This document shows, in pieces, positions 8,844 through 16,044 of a stretch of DNA of 64,000 nt. Within the stretch, counting starts at the first letter, position 1. Each line of letters begins with the position of its first letter. Origin of the DNA: Streptomyces taklimakanensis. Lineage in GTDB: Bacteria; Actinomycetota; Actinomycetes; Streptomycetales; Streptomycetaceae. The stretch is from positions 5,024,001 to 5,088,000 of the forward strand of contig NZ_WIXO01000001.1 of assembly GCF_009709575.1 (NCBI RefSeq). The letters run 5' to 3'. Below the pieces are notes generated by a model. The model was not told the DNA's origin. It was given only the letters and a program-made list of their open reading frames with translations, and ran no database searches. The translations under genes and the position numbers were made by a program.

Positions 8844-10223
8844 TCACATGCCTTTCAGCCATGCCAGGAAGGTGCTCCAACGATTGCCCCGTCCCGGCTG
8901 GGCCTGCTTCCGCGCGGCCGCCGCCGCGCCGTCACCCGGACCGGTGGCGGAGACGGAGCCGAAGGAACCGGTGGCCTGTCGGGCGGACGGCGATATCGGG
9001 GTGAAGCGGACCGGCAGCGTGGCCGGTGTCCGGCTCCACGGGGTCGGCTGCCAGGTCAGGTCCGCGAGGTCGAGGGCCAGGTCGATGTCCGTCACCCGGT
9101 TGAGCAGCCTCTCGATGGCCGCGACCGCGATCAGGACGGCCGGGTCCTTGGCCGGGCAGACGTGCGGGCCGGCGCCGAACGCCAGGTGCGCCCGGCCTCG
9201 GAGGGCGGCGGTGTCGTCGACCAGGGCGGGATCGGTGTTGGCCGCGGCGAAGCTGATCACCACCGGCTGGTCGGCCTCCAGCAGCCTGCCGTCCAGCTCC
9301 ACGTCCTGCACCGGGTAGTGGACGGCGTAGTTGGCGATGGGAGCGTACTTCCACAGCACCTCGTTGACCGCGTCCTCGACCAACAGCCCGGTGGTGTACT
9401 GGGTCCCCGAGTACTTCTCGTCGCCGAGCATGAGGGCGGACCCGGTGCTGATGAGGGACATCAGGGGGGCCGTCCCGCCCGAGAGCAGGGTGACGAGCTG
9501 GTTGACCATCTCGTCGTCGTCGAGACCGGCCGGGTGCCGCATCATGTGGGAGGTGACGTCGTCGCCGGGGGAGGTCCGCTTGAGCGCCACCAGCTCGTAG
9601 AGCGCCGTCGCCAGCACCTCGTTGGCCTTCTCGGCGTCCACGCCCTCGAAGATCCCCGAGATGCCGAAGATCACCCGGTCGCCGATGTCGGCGGGGCAGC
9701 CGAACAGGTTGCTGTAGACCAGCAGGGGAAGCTGCTGCGCGTAGTCCGTCACCAGGTCGGCCCGGCCCCCGGGCCGGTCGGCGAACCGGCTGATGAGGTA
9801 GTCGGCGACCTGCTCGACGTGGCGGCCGAGCCGGTGCGGGTCCACGGTGGCCAGGCTGTCGGTCACGGCCTGTCGCAGCCGCGCGTGGTCGGCGCCGTCG
9901 GAGAACAGGGCGTTCGGCCGGTACGCCATCATCGGCAGGGCGGGGCTGTCGGCCGGCACCCGGCCCTCGTTCAGAGCGCGCCAGCGTCGCGCGTCGCGGA
10001 CGAAGGTGCCCGGGTCCTGGAGGATCCGCAGGGCGGCCGAGTAGCTCGTCACCAACTCGGCCTCCACGCCGGGCGCCATCTCCACCGGCGCGCTGGAACC
10101 GAACCGCCGCAGATGGGCGTAGTAGCTCTCCGGGTCGGCTCCGAACTCCGCGGTGTACAGCGGAACTCTGCCGTGCGCGGGGCAGCCCGGCGGGGGTTCC
10201 GGGCTTCCTGCGTGCTGCTGCAT
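8844..10223 (-). CDS. cvnE: Conservon P450 CvnE, CYP157-like, lacking the ExxR arginine
   Basis: A 459-residue P450-fold protein. The haem loop is FGAGPHVCPAK with Cys356. The K-helix reads E288-V-L-W291, so the near-universal ExxR arginine is replaced. The I-helix has GGTAPL instead of AGxxT. CYP157 family members of Streptomyces are known to lack ExxR and sit in conservons, which matches this position after cvnD. ATG 10223 has AGGAG at 7-base spacing and follows the cvnD stop by 10 bases. Because key residues are altered, it may be a sensor or structural partner rather than a monooxygenase. Confidence 0.87.
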   Translation of the reverse strand: MQQHAGSPEPPPGCPAHGRVPLYTAEFGADPESYYAHLRRFGSSAPVEMAPGVEAELVTSYSAALRILQDPGTFVRDARRWRALNEGRVPADSPALPMMAYRPNALFSDGADHARLRQAVTDSLATVDPHRLGRHVEQVADYLISRFADRPGGRADLVTDYAQQLPLLVYSNLFGCPADIGDRVIFGISGIFEGVDAEKANEVLATALYELVALKRTSPGDDVTSHMMRHPAGLDDDEMVNQLVTLLSGGTAPLMSLISTGSALMLGDEKYSGTQYTTGLLVEDAVNEVLWKYAPIANYAVHYPVQDVELDGRLLEADQPVVISFAAANTDPALVDDTAALRGRAHLAFGAGPHVCPAKDPAVLIAVAAIERLLNRVTDIDLALDLADLTWQPTPWSRTPATLPVRFTPISPSARQATGSFGSVSATGPGDGAAAAARKQAQPGRGNRWSTFLAWLKGM

Positions 10224-10233
10224 GTCTGCGCTC

Positions 10234-10824
10234 CTAGTCGAGGCGGGAGTGGAGGTGTCCCACGAGGGTGATCAGCGCGTCGGCCGCGGACTTCTGGTCG
10301 CGGACGTCGCAGGGGACGACGGGTGTGTCGTCGGGGAGGTTGAGGGCTTCCCGGATCTCCTCCAGGGAGTAGGACCGTGCCCCCTCGAAGCGGTTCACGG
10401 CCACCGTGTACGGCAGGCCGTACTGCTCCACCAGGTCCAACACCGGGAAGGACTCGTCCAGTCGCTCCGGATCGACGAGCACGAGCGCGCCCAGGGCGCC
10501 GAGGGAGAGGTCCTCCCACAGTTGTTTGAAGCGTTCCTGGCCGGGGGTGCCGAACAGGTACAGGACCAGCGACTCGCTGAGGGTCAGGCGTCCGAAGTCC
10601 ATGGCGACCGTGGTCGTGGTCTTCTCCGGGGTGCTCGACAGGTCGTCGACCCCCACGCTGGCCTGCGTTATCAGCTCCTCCGTGCGCAGCGGTGGAATCT
10701 CGGAGATGTTGCCGACGAACGTCGTCTTTCCGACTCCGAAATGACCGACCACGAGGATCTTCACCGCGGTCTGTACCGAAGCCCCCACATACAGGTTGTC
10801 ATGCGAAACGAGTTCGGAGGCCAT
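10234..10824 (-). CDS. cvnD: Conservon GTPase CvnD
   Basis: Ras-like ATP/GTP-binding protein of 196 residues. The P-loop GHFGVGKT spans residues 27-34, the switch-II motif FGTPGQERF follows, and VNRFEG stands where NKxD is expected. In conservons CvnA-D form a membrane-associated complex resembling eukaryotic GPCR/G-protein signalling, with CvnD as the switch. The start overlaps the cvnC end by 26 bases. A GTG at 10809 is an alternative that would reduce the overlap. Confidence 0.92.
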   Translation of the reverse strand: MASELVSHDNLYVGASVQTAVKILVVGHFGVGKTTFVGNISEIPPLRTEELITQASVGVDDLSSTPEKTTTTVAMDFGRLTLSESLVLYLFGTPGQERFKQLWEDLSLGALGALVLVDPERLDESFPVLDLVEQYGLPYTVAVNRFEGARSYSLEEIREALNLPDDTPVVPCDVRDQKSAADALITLVGHLHSRLD

Positions 10825-11170
10825 TCAGCACATCCTCAAGGAGTTTCCTGTCGGCACGTTCGGCGATCGGCACCGGCGCACGGGTGTGGACAAGTCCGCC
10901 TTCCGCGAGGTCGGCGAGGAGAACACGGACCACTCCCAGGGGGAGTCCGGTGTGTCCGGCGATCTCCACGACCGAGAGGAACCCCCCCGAGCACAACTCC
11001 AGGATCCGGCGGCTCTCCGGCTCCAGAATCCTGCTTTCGAGGGCTCCCTCGACGGCGGTCACCAATGTCGTCACCGAGAACTCGCGGTCGGGTGGGAGTT
11101 CTCGGCCGCTCGTCATCACGTACGGGCGTACTAATTCGCCGACCAGTTCAAAGTCCGACTCTTCGGTCAC
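10799..11170 (-). CDS. cvnC: Conservon protein CvnC (DUF742)
   Basis: A 123-residue DUF742 protein, recognisable by the RPYVMTSGR segment near the N-terminus and a winged-helix-like body with ILELCSGG, SVVEIA and GVVRVLLADL. It belongs to the CvnA-D signalling complex. The GTG start at 11170 overlaps the cvnB stop by 4 bases. Codon 13 (plus-strand 11132-11134) is TTA, the second TTA in this operon. Confidence 0.92.
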   Translation of the reverse strand: MTEESDFELVGELVRPYVMTSGRELPPDREFSVTTLVTAVEGALESRILEPESRRILELCSGGFLSVVEIAGHTGLPLGVVRVLLADLAEGGLVHTRAPVPIAERADRKLLEDVLNGLRTRFA

Positions 11171-11571
11171 TTGTCGTCGACAATCTCGCGGGGCGGTGAG
11201 GTCAGTTCCTTGCCGAGTCGCTGCACCAGTTGCTGCATGCGGAACGTGATGTCCCCCATGTCGACGTCGGCCGCGGCGGACACGGCGAGGTAGGCGCCCT
11301 CGCCGGCCGCGATGAGGAAGACCCAGCCGTGGGAGAACTCCACCACCGTCTGACGCCACTGCGCAGGCTGTTCGGGGCCGGCGAACTCGGCCGTGGTGCG
11401 ACTGAGGGACTGCAGGGCGCTCATCGCGGCGGACACGGTGTCGGCCAGGTCGGGGCTGACGTTCTCCGTCTTCCCCCGGCGCAGTCCGTCGGCGGAGAGG
11501 AGGATCGCGTGGCGCGCTCCGGGGACGTTGAGGACGTCCTCAAGCATCCATGACAGATCCTGGGTGATCAT
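11167..11571 (-). CDS. cvnB: Conservon roadblock/LC7 protein CvnB
   Basis: A 134-residue roadblock/LC7-fold protein. It has the conserved N-terminal helix ending in LNVPGARHAILLSADG and the C-terminal AAGEGAYLAVSA strand region. It is thought to act on the CvnD GTPase as a MglB-type regulator. ATG 11571 overlaps the cvnA stop. A GTG three bases upstream (11574) has better spacing to AAGGA and cannot be excluded. Confidence 0.93.
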   Translation of the reverse strand: MITQDLSWMLEDVLNVPGARHAILLSADGLRRGKTENVSPDLADTVSAAMSALQSLSRTTAEFAGPEQPAQWRQTVVEFSHGWVFLIAAGEGAYLAVSAAADVDMGDITFRMQQLVQRLGKELTSPPREIVDDK

Positions 11572-12716
11572 CACGATTCTGTTCCTTCGTGATTCGCGGC
11601 GGCGGGTCGTCGGCCGGTCTGCGTGCCTCGCTGGAACGCGGCCATCCGGGCGGCGGCCGTCTGACCGTCCTGCTCGGTGGCGCCGGAGACGTCGGTGCCG
11701 GCGCCCCGGCCCTCGGTCGTCCGCACGACGGCTATCGGGGCTTGGCGCGCGGCCCTCTTGGGCAGGCCGTTGGCGGTGCGGCCGGAAGGCCTGGATCCAC
11801 CGTCGGCGGCCTGGGGGGTGGCGGTCACGGCCGGGCTGCTCCTCCGCTCGGTGTTCTCCGTGGTCAGGAGTTCTTCGGGGAGGCGCACGACCGCTCGCAC
11901 GCCGCCGTAGGGGGAGGTGGAGCTGACGTCCACGCTGAAACCGAAGCGGTTCGCCAGCTCGGCCACCACGGGGAAGCCGAACTGCGGGGGGTTGCCGAGG
12001 TCGGAGAGGTCGGGCCGGTAGGTGCCGGAGAACAGCTCGTAGGCCCTGCGCTTCTCCTCGTCGCTCATGCCGACGCCCGCGTCGTCGATGACGATGCACA
12101 ATCCGCGGGGGACGGGCTGGAGGTTCACCTCGATGGTGGTTCCGGGCGGCGAGTAGCTCGCGGCGTTGGCCAACAGCTCGGCCACGGCCAGTGCCACACC
12201 GCTGACGGCTCCGGGCACGACGGCGAAGCTGCTCTGGGAGCGGATCTTGACGCGCTCGAAGTGGCGGATCTGGCCCTGCGCGCTGCGCACCACGTCGTAG
12301 ACGGAGGCGGGCTCCTTGCGGCGTCCGGAGAAGCCGCCGCAGAGCACGGCGATGCCCTGGGCGCGCCGGGCGAACTGGGCGTTGGCGTGGTTGACGTCCA
12401 GCAGCGACTGCAGGATGCGGTGACCGCCGTACTCCCGCTGGAGGGCGTCCAGCATGACCTGCTGCTCGCCCGCGAGACCCTGGAGGGTGCGCATGGCGGA
12501 CTTCAGCACGGCGGCGGTTCTGGCGTCGGCGCCCTCCAGCGCCTCCCGGACCGCCTCGTCCTTCCGCTGTTCCAGTTCGGTGCAGTGGGCTTGGAGTTCC
12601 CTTAACTCGCCGCTGCGTCGCGCGGCCTTCCGTCTGTCGAGGACGATCACCGCTGAGGCCGCGAGCGCTACAGTGACCAGGATCCAGAAAACGGGGTCCT
12701 GCAAGTGCTGTGTCAT
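11571..12716 (-). CDS. cvnA: Conservon sensor-kinase-like protein CvnA
   Basis: First gene of the conservon. The 381 residues have one N-terminal membrane segment (about 8-26), a helical region, then a HATPase_c domain. The ATPase domain has an N-box around LLANAASYSPPGT, a G1 box VIDDAGVGMS, and a GGVRAVVRLP end. The N-terminal part is cytoplasmic after a short anchor, and no large extracytoplasmic sensor is present. Codon 38 (plus-strand 12603-12605) is TTA. A TTA this early in the first gene could gate the whole operon on bldA. Confidence 0.92.
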   Translation of the reverse strand: MTQHLQDPVFWILVTVALAASAVIVLDRRKAARRSGELRELQAHCTELEQRKDEAVREALEGADARTAAVLKSAMRTLQGLAGEQQVMLDALQREYGGHRILQSLLDVNHANAQFARRAQGIAVLCGGFSGRRKEPASVYDVVRSAQGQIRHFERVKIRSQSSFAVVPGAVSGVALAVAELLANAASYSPPGTTIEVNLQPVPRGLCIVIDDAGVGMSDEEKRRAYELFSGTYRPDLSDLGNPPQFGFPVVAELANRFGFSVDVSSTSPYGGVRAVVRLPEELLTTENTERRSSPAVTATPQAADGGSRPSGRTANGLPKRAARQAPIAVVRTTEGRGAGTDVSGATEQDGQTAAARMAAFQRGTQTGRRPAAANHEGTES

Positions 12717-13178
12717 GAGCTCTCTTCTGACAAGGGGCTACGGGAGGACCGGACGGCAGCCGCACGCGGAAAGACGTCGAGGGCATGCGGGGTGACGGTG
12801 GCCGATTCACGCTCCTCGATCCGGATGCTACTAGGGATGTCGAGTCGGTGAGCCCCTCGTTGCATATTACTGGCGAATGTGCTTGCGTGCCCGCTTTTCG
12901 GTCCGCGGACACCGAACCCGTGGGCGCGGTGATCTTAACACCAAGCTTTGGCCGGCGTTTGACGGCATGGAGTGGGTGATCTGTCCGGAATATTGCCCGT
13001 CAGGTTCTTTCTGACGTACCGTCGGATTTCGACCCTTTAATCGCCGCTGGGGCGGTTTCGGATCGGACGGACGCGCCCCGTGAGAGTCCGGGGGAGAAAT
13101 CGTCAGGATGATTCAACTATCCGTCCACGATTTTCACGTAGGGTTTTTCCGGCAAGTCGCGGACATCCGGCGACGCGC
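12717..13178. other. Intergenic region holding the conservon promoter
   Basis: About 460 bases that are more AT-rich than their surroundings, especially 12855-13060, with no convincing gene on either strand. It must contain the start of the conservon transcript (minus strand), since cvnA begins at 12716. A 6-base inverted repeat, CGTCAG/CTGACG, lies at 12998-13016. No promoter could be assigned confidently. Confidence 0.5.
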
Positions 13179-14108
13179 TCACGCGGAACCGGACCGGTCG
13201 GCACGCCCGACGAAGGCGGTGATCCGCTCCCGCAGCGACCTCGGGTCCAGGCCGTGGTCCACCAGGTGTTCCTCGACCGTCCCGTAGCGGCGCGTCTCGG
13301 CCCGCGCGGTGCCCAACCCCAGGACGCGGTGCGGCACGTCGACGAGCGCCTCGGCGACCGAGGCCGTGGAGGTGCCCGCCAGGTACGGCTCGACGAGGAC
13401 GACCTCGGCCGCGTCCGCTCCCTCGACGGCCGCCCGCAGCGTCGCGCCGTCGAAGGGACGGACGGTGGCGGCGTACAGCACGGTGACGTCCAGTCCCTCG
13501 GTGGCGGTGAGCACGGAGTCCAGCAGGGGGCCGACGGCCACCACCGCCGGCGCGCCGGGGCGCCCGTGCCGCACGGGGAGGAAGCCGGAGCCGGTGACCG
13601 GTCGTGGGCGGGCGTTGGCCTGTGTCGAGAGCCGCACGTACACCTTGTCGTCGCCGGCGGCGCAGGCGTGCCGCAGCAGGACCTCGGCCTCGTCGGGATG
13701 GCCGGGTACCTGGACGGTCCAGCCGTCCAGGGTGTCCAGCAGCGCCACGTCGCCGGGCGCCATGTGGGTGAACCCGGCGGCGGGGTGGTCGTAGGAACCT
13801 CCGGCGCTCACCAGCACCCCGCCCACGCCCTGGTGGCCGAAGTCCAGCTTCACCTGCTCGAAGGGGCGCTCGACCAGGAAGGACGCGAAGGTGTGCAGCA
13901 CCGGGCGCATCCCCGTCAGGGCCAGCCCGCCGCCCACCCCGATCAGCAACTGTTCCCGGATGCCGACGTTGACCACCCGGTTCGGGTGGCGTTCGGCGGC
14001 TCGGCGGAATCCGTCCACGCCGATGTCGGCGAGGACCACGGCCAACCGGGGGTCCTCGTCCAGGAGTCGGGAGGTGACGGCGGCGAAGCGTTCGCGCATG
14101 GTGTCCAC
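13179..14108 (-). CDS. Transketolase, C-terminal (pyrimidine + C) subunit
   Basis: A 309-residue second half of a split transketolase. It has the pyrimidine-binding TPP domain with catalytic Glu in NVGIREQ, followed by the transketolase C-terminal domain (VVAVGPLLDS, ATVRPFD, VEEHLVDHG). With the upstream N-terminal half it would form an alpha2-beta2 enzyme moving two-carbon ketol units. GTG 14108 is selected for GAGGGA at 6-base spacing; ATG 14099 is possible. The gap to the first subunit gene is filled by a 9-base tandem repeat. Split enzymes of this type can serve special pathways such as aminosugar or DXP-like chemistry, so the exact substrate is open. Confidence 0.85.
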   Translation of the reverse strand: MDTMRERFAAVTSRLLDEDPRLAVVLADIGVDGFRRAAERHPNRVVNVGIREQLLIGVGGGLALTGMRPVLHTFASFLVERPFEQVKLDFGHQGVGGVLVSAGGSYDHPAAGFTHMAPGDVALLDTLDGWTVQVPGHPDEAEVLLRHACAAGDDKVYVRLSTQANARPRPVTGSGFLPVRHGRPGAPAVVAVGPLLDSVLTATEGLDVTVLYAATVRPFDGATLRAAVEGADAAEVVLVEPYLAGTSTASVAEALVDVPHRVLGLGTARAETRRYGTVEEHLVDHGLDPRSLRERITAFVGRADRSGSA

Positions 14109-14122
14109 GGGACTTCCCTCTC

Positions 14123-14185
14123 GGTGCGGTGGGTGTGGTGGGTGCGGTGGGTGCGGTGGGTGCGGTGGGTGCGGTGGGTGCGGTG
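14123..14185. repeat. Seven 9-base tandem repeats between transketolase subunit genes
   Basis: The unit GGTGCGGTG occurs seven times head to tail, the second copy reading GGTGTGGTG. It fills the gap between the two transketolase genes, just upstream of the ribosome-binding site of the second subunit. Copy number could vary by slippage and change the spacing between the coupled genes. Confidence 0.9.
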
Positions 14186-14208
14186 GTGGGGCGGACGGGT
14201 GCGGAGCG

Positions 14209-14982
14209 TCAGGCACCACGGTGGGCGGAGGCGGGTCGGGCGGAGGCGGGCCGGGCGCCGGGCTTGGGCTCGACCCGGGCCACCACCGCGCGTGGCCGGC
14301 CGGGGTGCGGCCGGGTGTACGCGGCGTACAACGCCTCGTGGTCACGGCCGTCCACCGTCTCCGTCGACCAGCCCGCCACCTCGAAGCGGGCCGCGAGACC
14401 GCCGGGTGTGGTGTGGGTGGCCGAGGAGTTGTCGACCACCAGGACGTGCAGCCGGTCCAGTCCGCGGGCGCCGGCGAACTCGATCGCCTCGTGGTTGCTG
14501 CCCTCGTCCGACTCGGCGTCACCGGTCAGCACCCACACCCGGGCGTCCGCCACCCCCCGGGCGCGCAGCCCGAGCACGGTCCCCACGGCCAGGGGCAGCC
14601 CGTGCCCGAGCGAGCCGCTGCCGATCTCGACGCCGGGCACCAGGGTCCGGTCCGGATGGTGGCCCAGCGGGGAGTCGTGGGAGCCGAAGCCGGACAGCCA
14701 CTCGACGGGGACGAACCCCTTGGCGGCGAGCACGGCGTAGTACGCCATCGGGCCGTGTCCCTTGGAGAGCAGGAAGCGGTCCCGGTCGGGGGCGTCGACG
14801 GTGTCGGGGGAGATCCGCAGCACCCGGTCGTAGAGCACCCACAGGGCGTCCAGGACGGAGGTGGCGGCCACGTCGTGCTTCTCGTCGCCGGTCATCAGCG
14901 ACATCAGCGCCGGCAGGTCGGCGTACCCGGGTCCGCCGCCGGGCGCGGGCGGGAAGGGGCGGGGAGTCGTCGTGATCGTCAT
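14209..14982 (-). CDS. Transketolase, N-terminal (TPP-binding) subunit
   Basis: A 257-residue first half of a split transketolase. The thiamine diphosphate motif runs from GDAESDEGSNHEA to VVDNSS, and SKGHGPMAYYAVLA and GSLGHGLPLAVG are strongly conserved transketolase blocks. ATG 14982 lies where transcription from the promoter at 14989-15019 would begin, so the mRNA may be leaderless. It is the first gene of a two-gene operon divergent from a SoxR-type regulator. Confidence 0.88.
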   Translation of the reverse strand: MTITTTPRPFPPAPGGGPGYADLPALMSLMTGDEKHDVAATSVLDALWVLYDRVLRISPDTVDAPDRDRFLLSKGHGPMAYYAVLAAKGFVPVEWLSGFGSHDSPLGHHPDRTLVPGVEIGSGSLGHGLPLAVGTVLGLRARGVADARVWVLTGDAESDEGSNHEAIEFAGARGLDRLHVLVVDNSSATHTTPGGLAARFEVAGWSTETVDGRDHEALYAAYTRPHPGRPRAVVARVEPKPGARPASARPASAHRGA

Positions 14983-14988
14983 GTGCAG

Positions 14989-15019
14989 AGGTTGCGACTT
15001 AAAGCGCCCTTGAAGTCAA
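14989..15019 (-). promoter_or_regulatory. MerR-type promoter and operator for the transketolase operon
   Basis: On the minus strand TTGACT (15014-15019) and CAACCT (14989-14994) are separated by 19 bases. A 22-base dyad, GACTTAAAG-N4-CTTGAAGTC (14996-15017, one mismatch), fills the spacer. A long spacer with a centred dyad is the classical MerR/SoxR arrangement. The predicted transcription start falls on the A of the transketolase ATG. Confidence 0.65.
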
Positions 15020-15036
15020 GCGCTATGCTCGGCACC

Positions 15037-15543
15037 ATGACCGACCGAGACGGACGACTCACCATCGGAGAGCTGGCCGCCCGCTCCGGGCTCGCTCCCT
15101 CCGCTCTGCGCTACTACGAGCAGATGGGGCTGATCCACTCCGAGCGGACCACGGGGAACCAGCGCCGGTACGCCCGTCCGACGCTGCGCCGGGTCGCCTT
15201 CGTGCGGGCCGCCCAACGGGTCGGCCTCTCCCTGGAGGAGGCCCGCGCCGCCCTGGACCGGCTGCCCGCGGACCGGGCCCCCAAGGCGGCCGAGTGGAAC
15301 ACCGTGGCCCGTACCTGGCAGCGGCGGATCGACCGGCAGATCGCCGATCTGGAGCGGCTCAAGGAGCGGCTGACCGGTTGCATCGGCTGCGGCTGCCTCA
15401 GCCTGCGCAAGTGCTCCCTGTACAACCCGGGCGACGTCGCGGGCACCCACGGTTCCGGTGCCCGCTACCTGCTGGAGGAGGAGAAGCCGGAGCCCGGCGA
15501 GGCCCACGCGTCCGCCGCCGGTGCCGGGGGAGGGGAGCGCTGA
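15037..15543 (+). CDS. soxR: SoxR-type MerR-family redox regulator
   Basis: A 168-residue MerR regulator with N-terminal winged helix (TIGELAARSGLAPSALRYYE) and a dimerisation helix. Cysteines 115, 118, 120 and 126 are spaced CX2CXCX5C, the [2Fe-2S] site that defines SoxR, followed by NPGD. It should sense redox-active compounds or superoxide. The starts ATG 15037 and ATG 15025 are both possible; neither has a good ribosome-binding site. Divergence from the transketolase operon with a MerR operator between them suggests that operon is its direct target. Confidence 0.88.
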   Translation: MTDRDGRLTIGELAARSGLAPSALRYYEQMGLIHSERTTGNQRRYARPTLRRVAFVRAAQRVGLSLEEARAALDRLPADRAPKAAEWNTVARTWQRRIDRQIADLERLKERLTGCIGCGCLSLRKCSLYNPGDVAGTHGSGARYLLEEEKPEPGEAHASAAGAGGGER

Positions 15544-15561
15544 CCCGACCGCCTTCCGGGG

Positions 15562-15586
15562 GTTTCCCCGGCCGGCGCCCGGGCAC
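15562..15586 (+). promoter_or_regulatory. Sigma-B-like promoter candidate for the DUF3140 gene
   Basis: GTTT-N15-GGGCAC, one base off the GTTT-N15-GGGTAC seen six times elsewhere in this window. Transcription would start around 15595, giving a short leader before ATG 15628. Confidence 0.4.
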
Positions 15587-15627
15587 TCGCGCGGAGGACA
15601 TCCGCAGGCCGGACCGGAGGACGAACG

Positions 15628-15972
15628 ATGGCCGACATCTCCGAGTTGGAGCTGGACGCCCTGTGGAACGAGTTCCACGGCGTGGTCAACATGACGTCGA
15701 ACGAGCTGGAGGCCTGGCTCAGGACGAGCACGGCCGGGGAACGTGGCGAGGACCTGCCCGAGGAGGCGGGTGACGACCGGGGGCGGCACGTGCTGGCCGT
15801 CCTGCGCAAGCGTCGCGTGGACCTCACCGACGACGACGTCGCGCTGATGCGCGAGGTGGTGGACACCGTGACCGCCGAACGCGAGCGCGTGCGGGTCGCG
15901 GACGCGGTGCGGGACCCCGACTGGCGGCACCGGATGATGTCCCTGGGCCACGACCCGGTCAAGGCGGCCTGA
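15628..15972 (+). CDS. DUF3140 family small protein
   Basis: A 114-residue soluble, charged, helical protein. The block LWNEFHGVVNMTSNELEAWL near the N-terminus is characteristic of DUF3140. GGAGGA lies just upstream of ATG 15628. No catalytic motif is visible and the function is unknown. A sigma-B-like promoter upstream suggests stress induction. It is convergent with the c-di-GMP gene across a strong hairpin. Confidence 0.8.
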   Translation: MADISELELDALWNEFHGVVNMTSNELEAWLRTSTAGERGEDLPEEAGDDRGRHVLAVLRKRRVDLTDDDVALMREVVDTVTAERERVRVADAVRDPDWRHRMMSLGHDPVKAA

Positions 15973-15997
15973 CGCCGGCCGCCCCGTGCGGGCGTCT

Positions 15998-16030
15998 CCC
16001 GGCCGCCCCCGGTGGGCGGGGGCGGCCGGG
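15998..16030. terminator. Bidirectional terminator hairpin
   Basis: A 13-base perfect GC stem (15998-16010 with 16018-16030) with a 7-base loop lies between the convergent DUF3140 and GGDEF-EAL genes. Confidence 0.75.
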
Positions 16031-16044
16031 GGACCCCGCCCGTC

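Noticed and set aside
12785..12979. 64-codon plus-strand frame in the conservon upstream region
   Set aside because: Lies in relatively AT-rich sequence with no ribosome-binding site or coding bias; better read as promoter DNA of cvnA.
13179..14982. Frameshifted single transketolase gene
   Set aside because: Each half has its own start with ribosome-binding site or promoter, the break falls at the usual subunit boundary, and a 100-base spacer separates them; split transketolases are a normal family.
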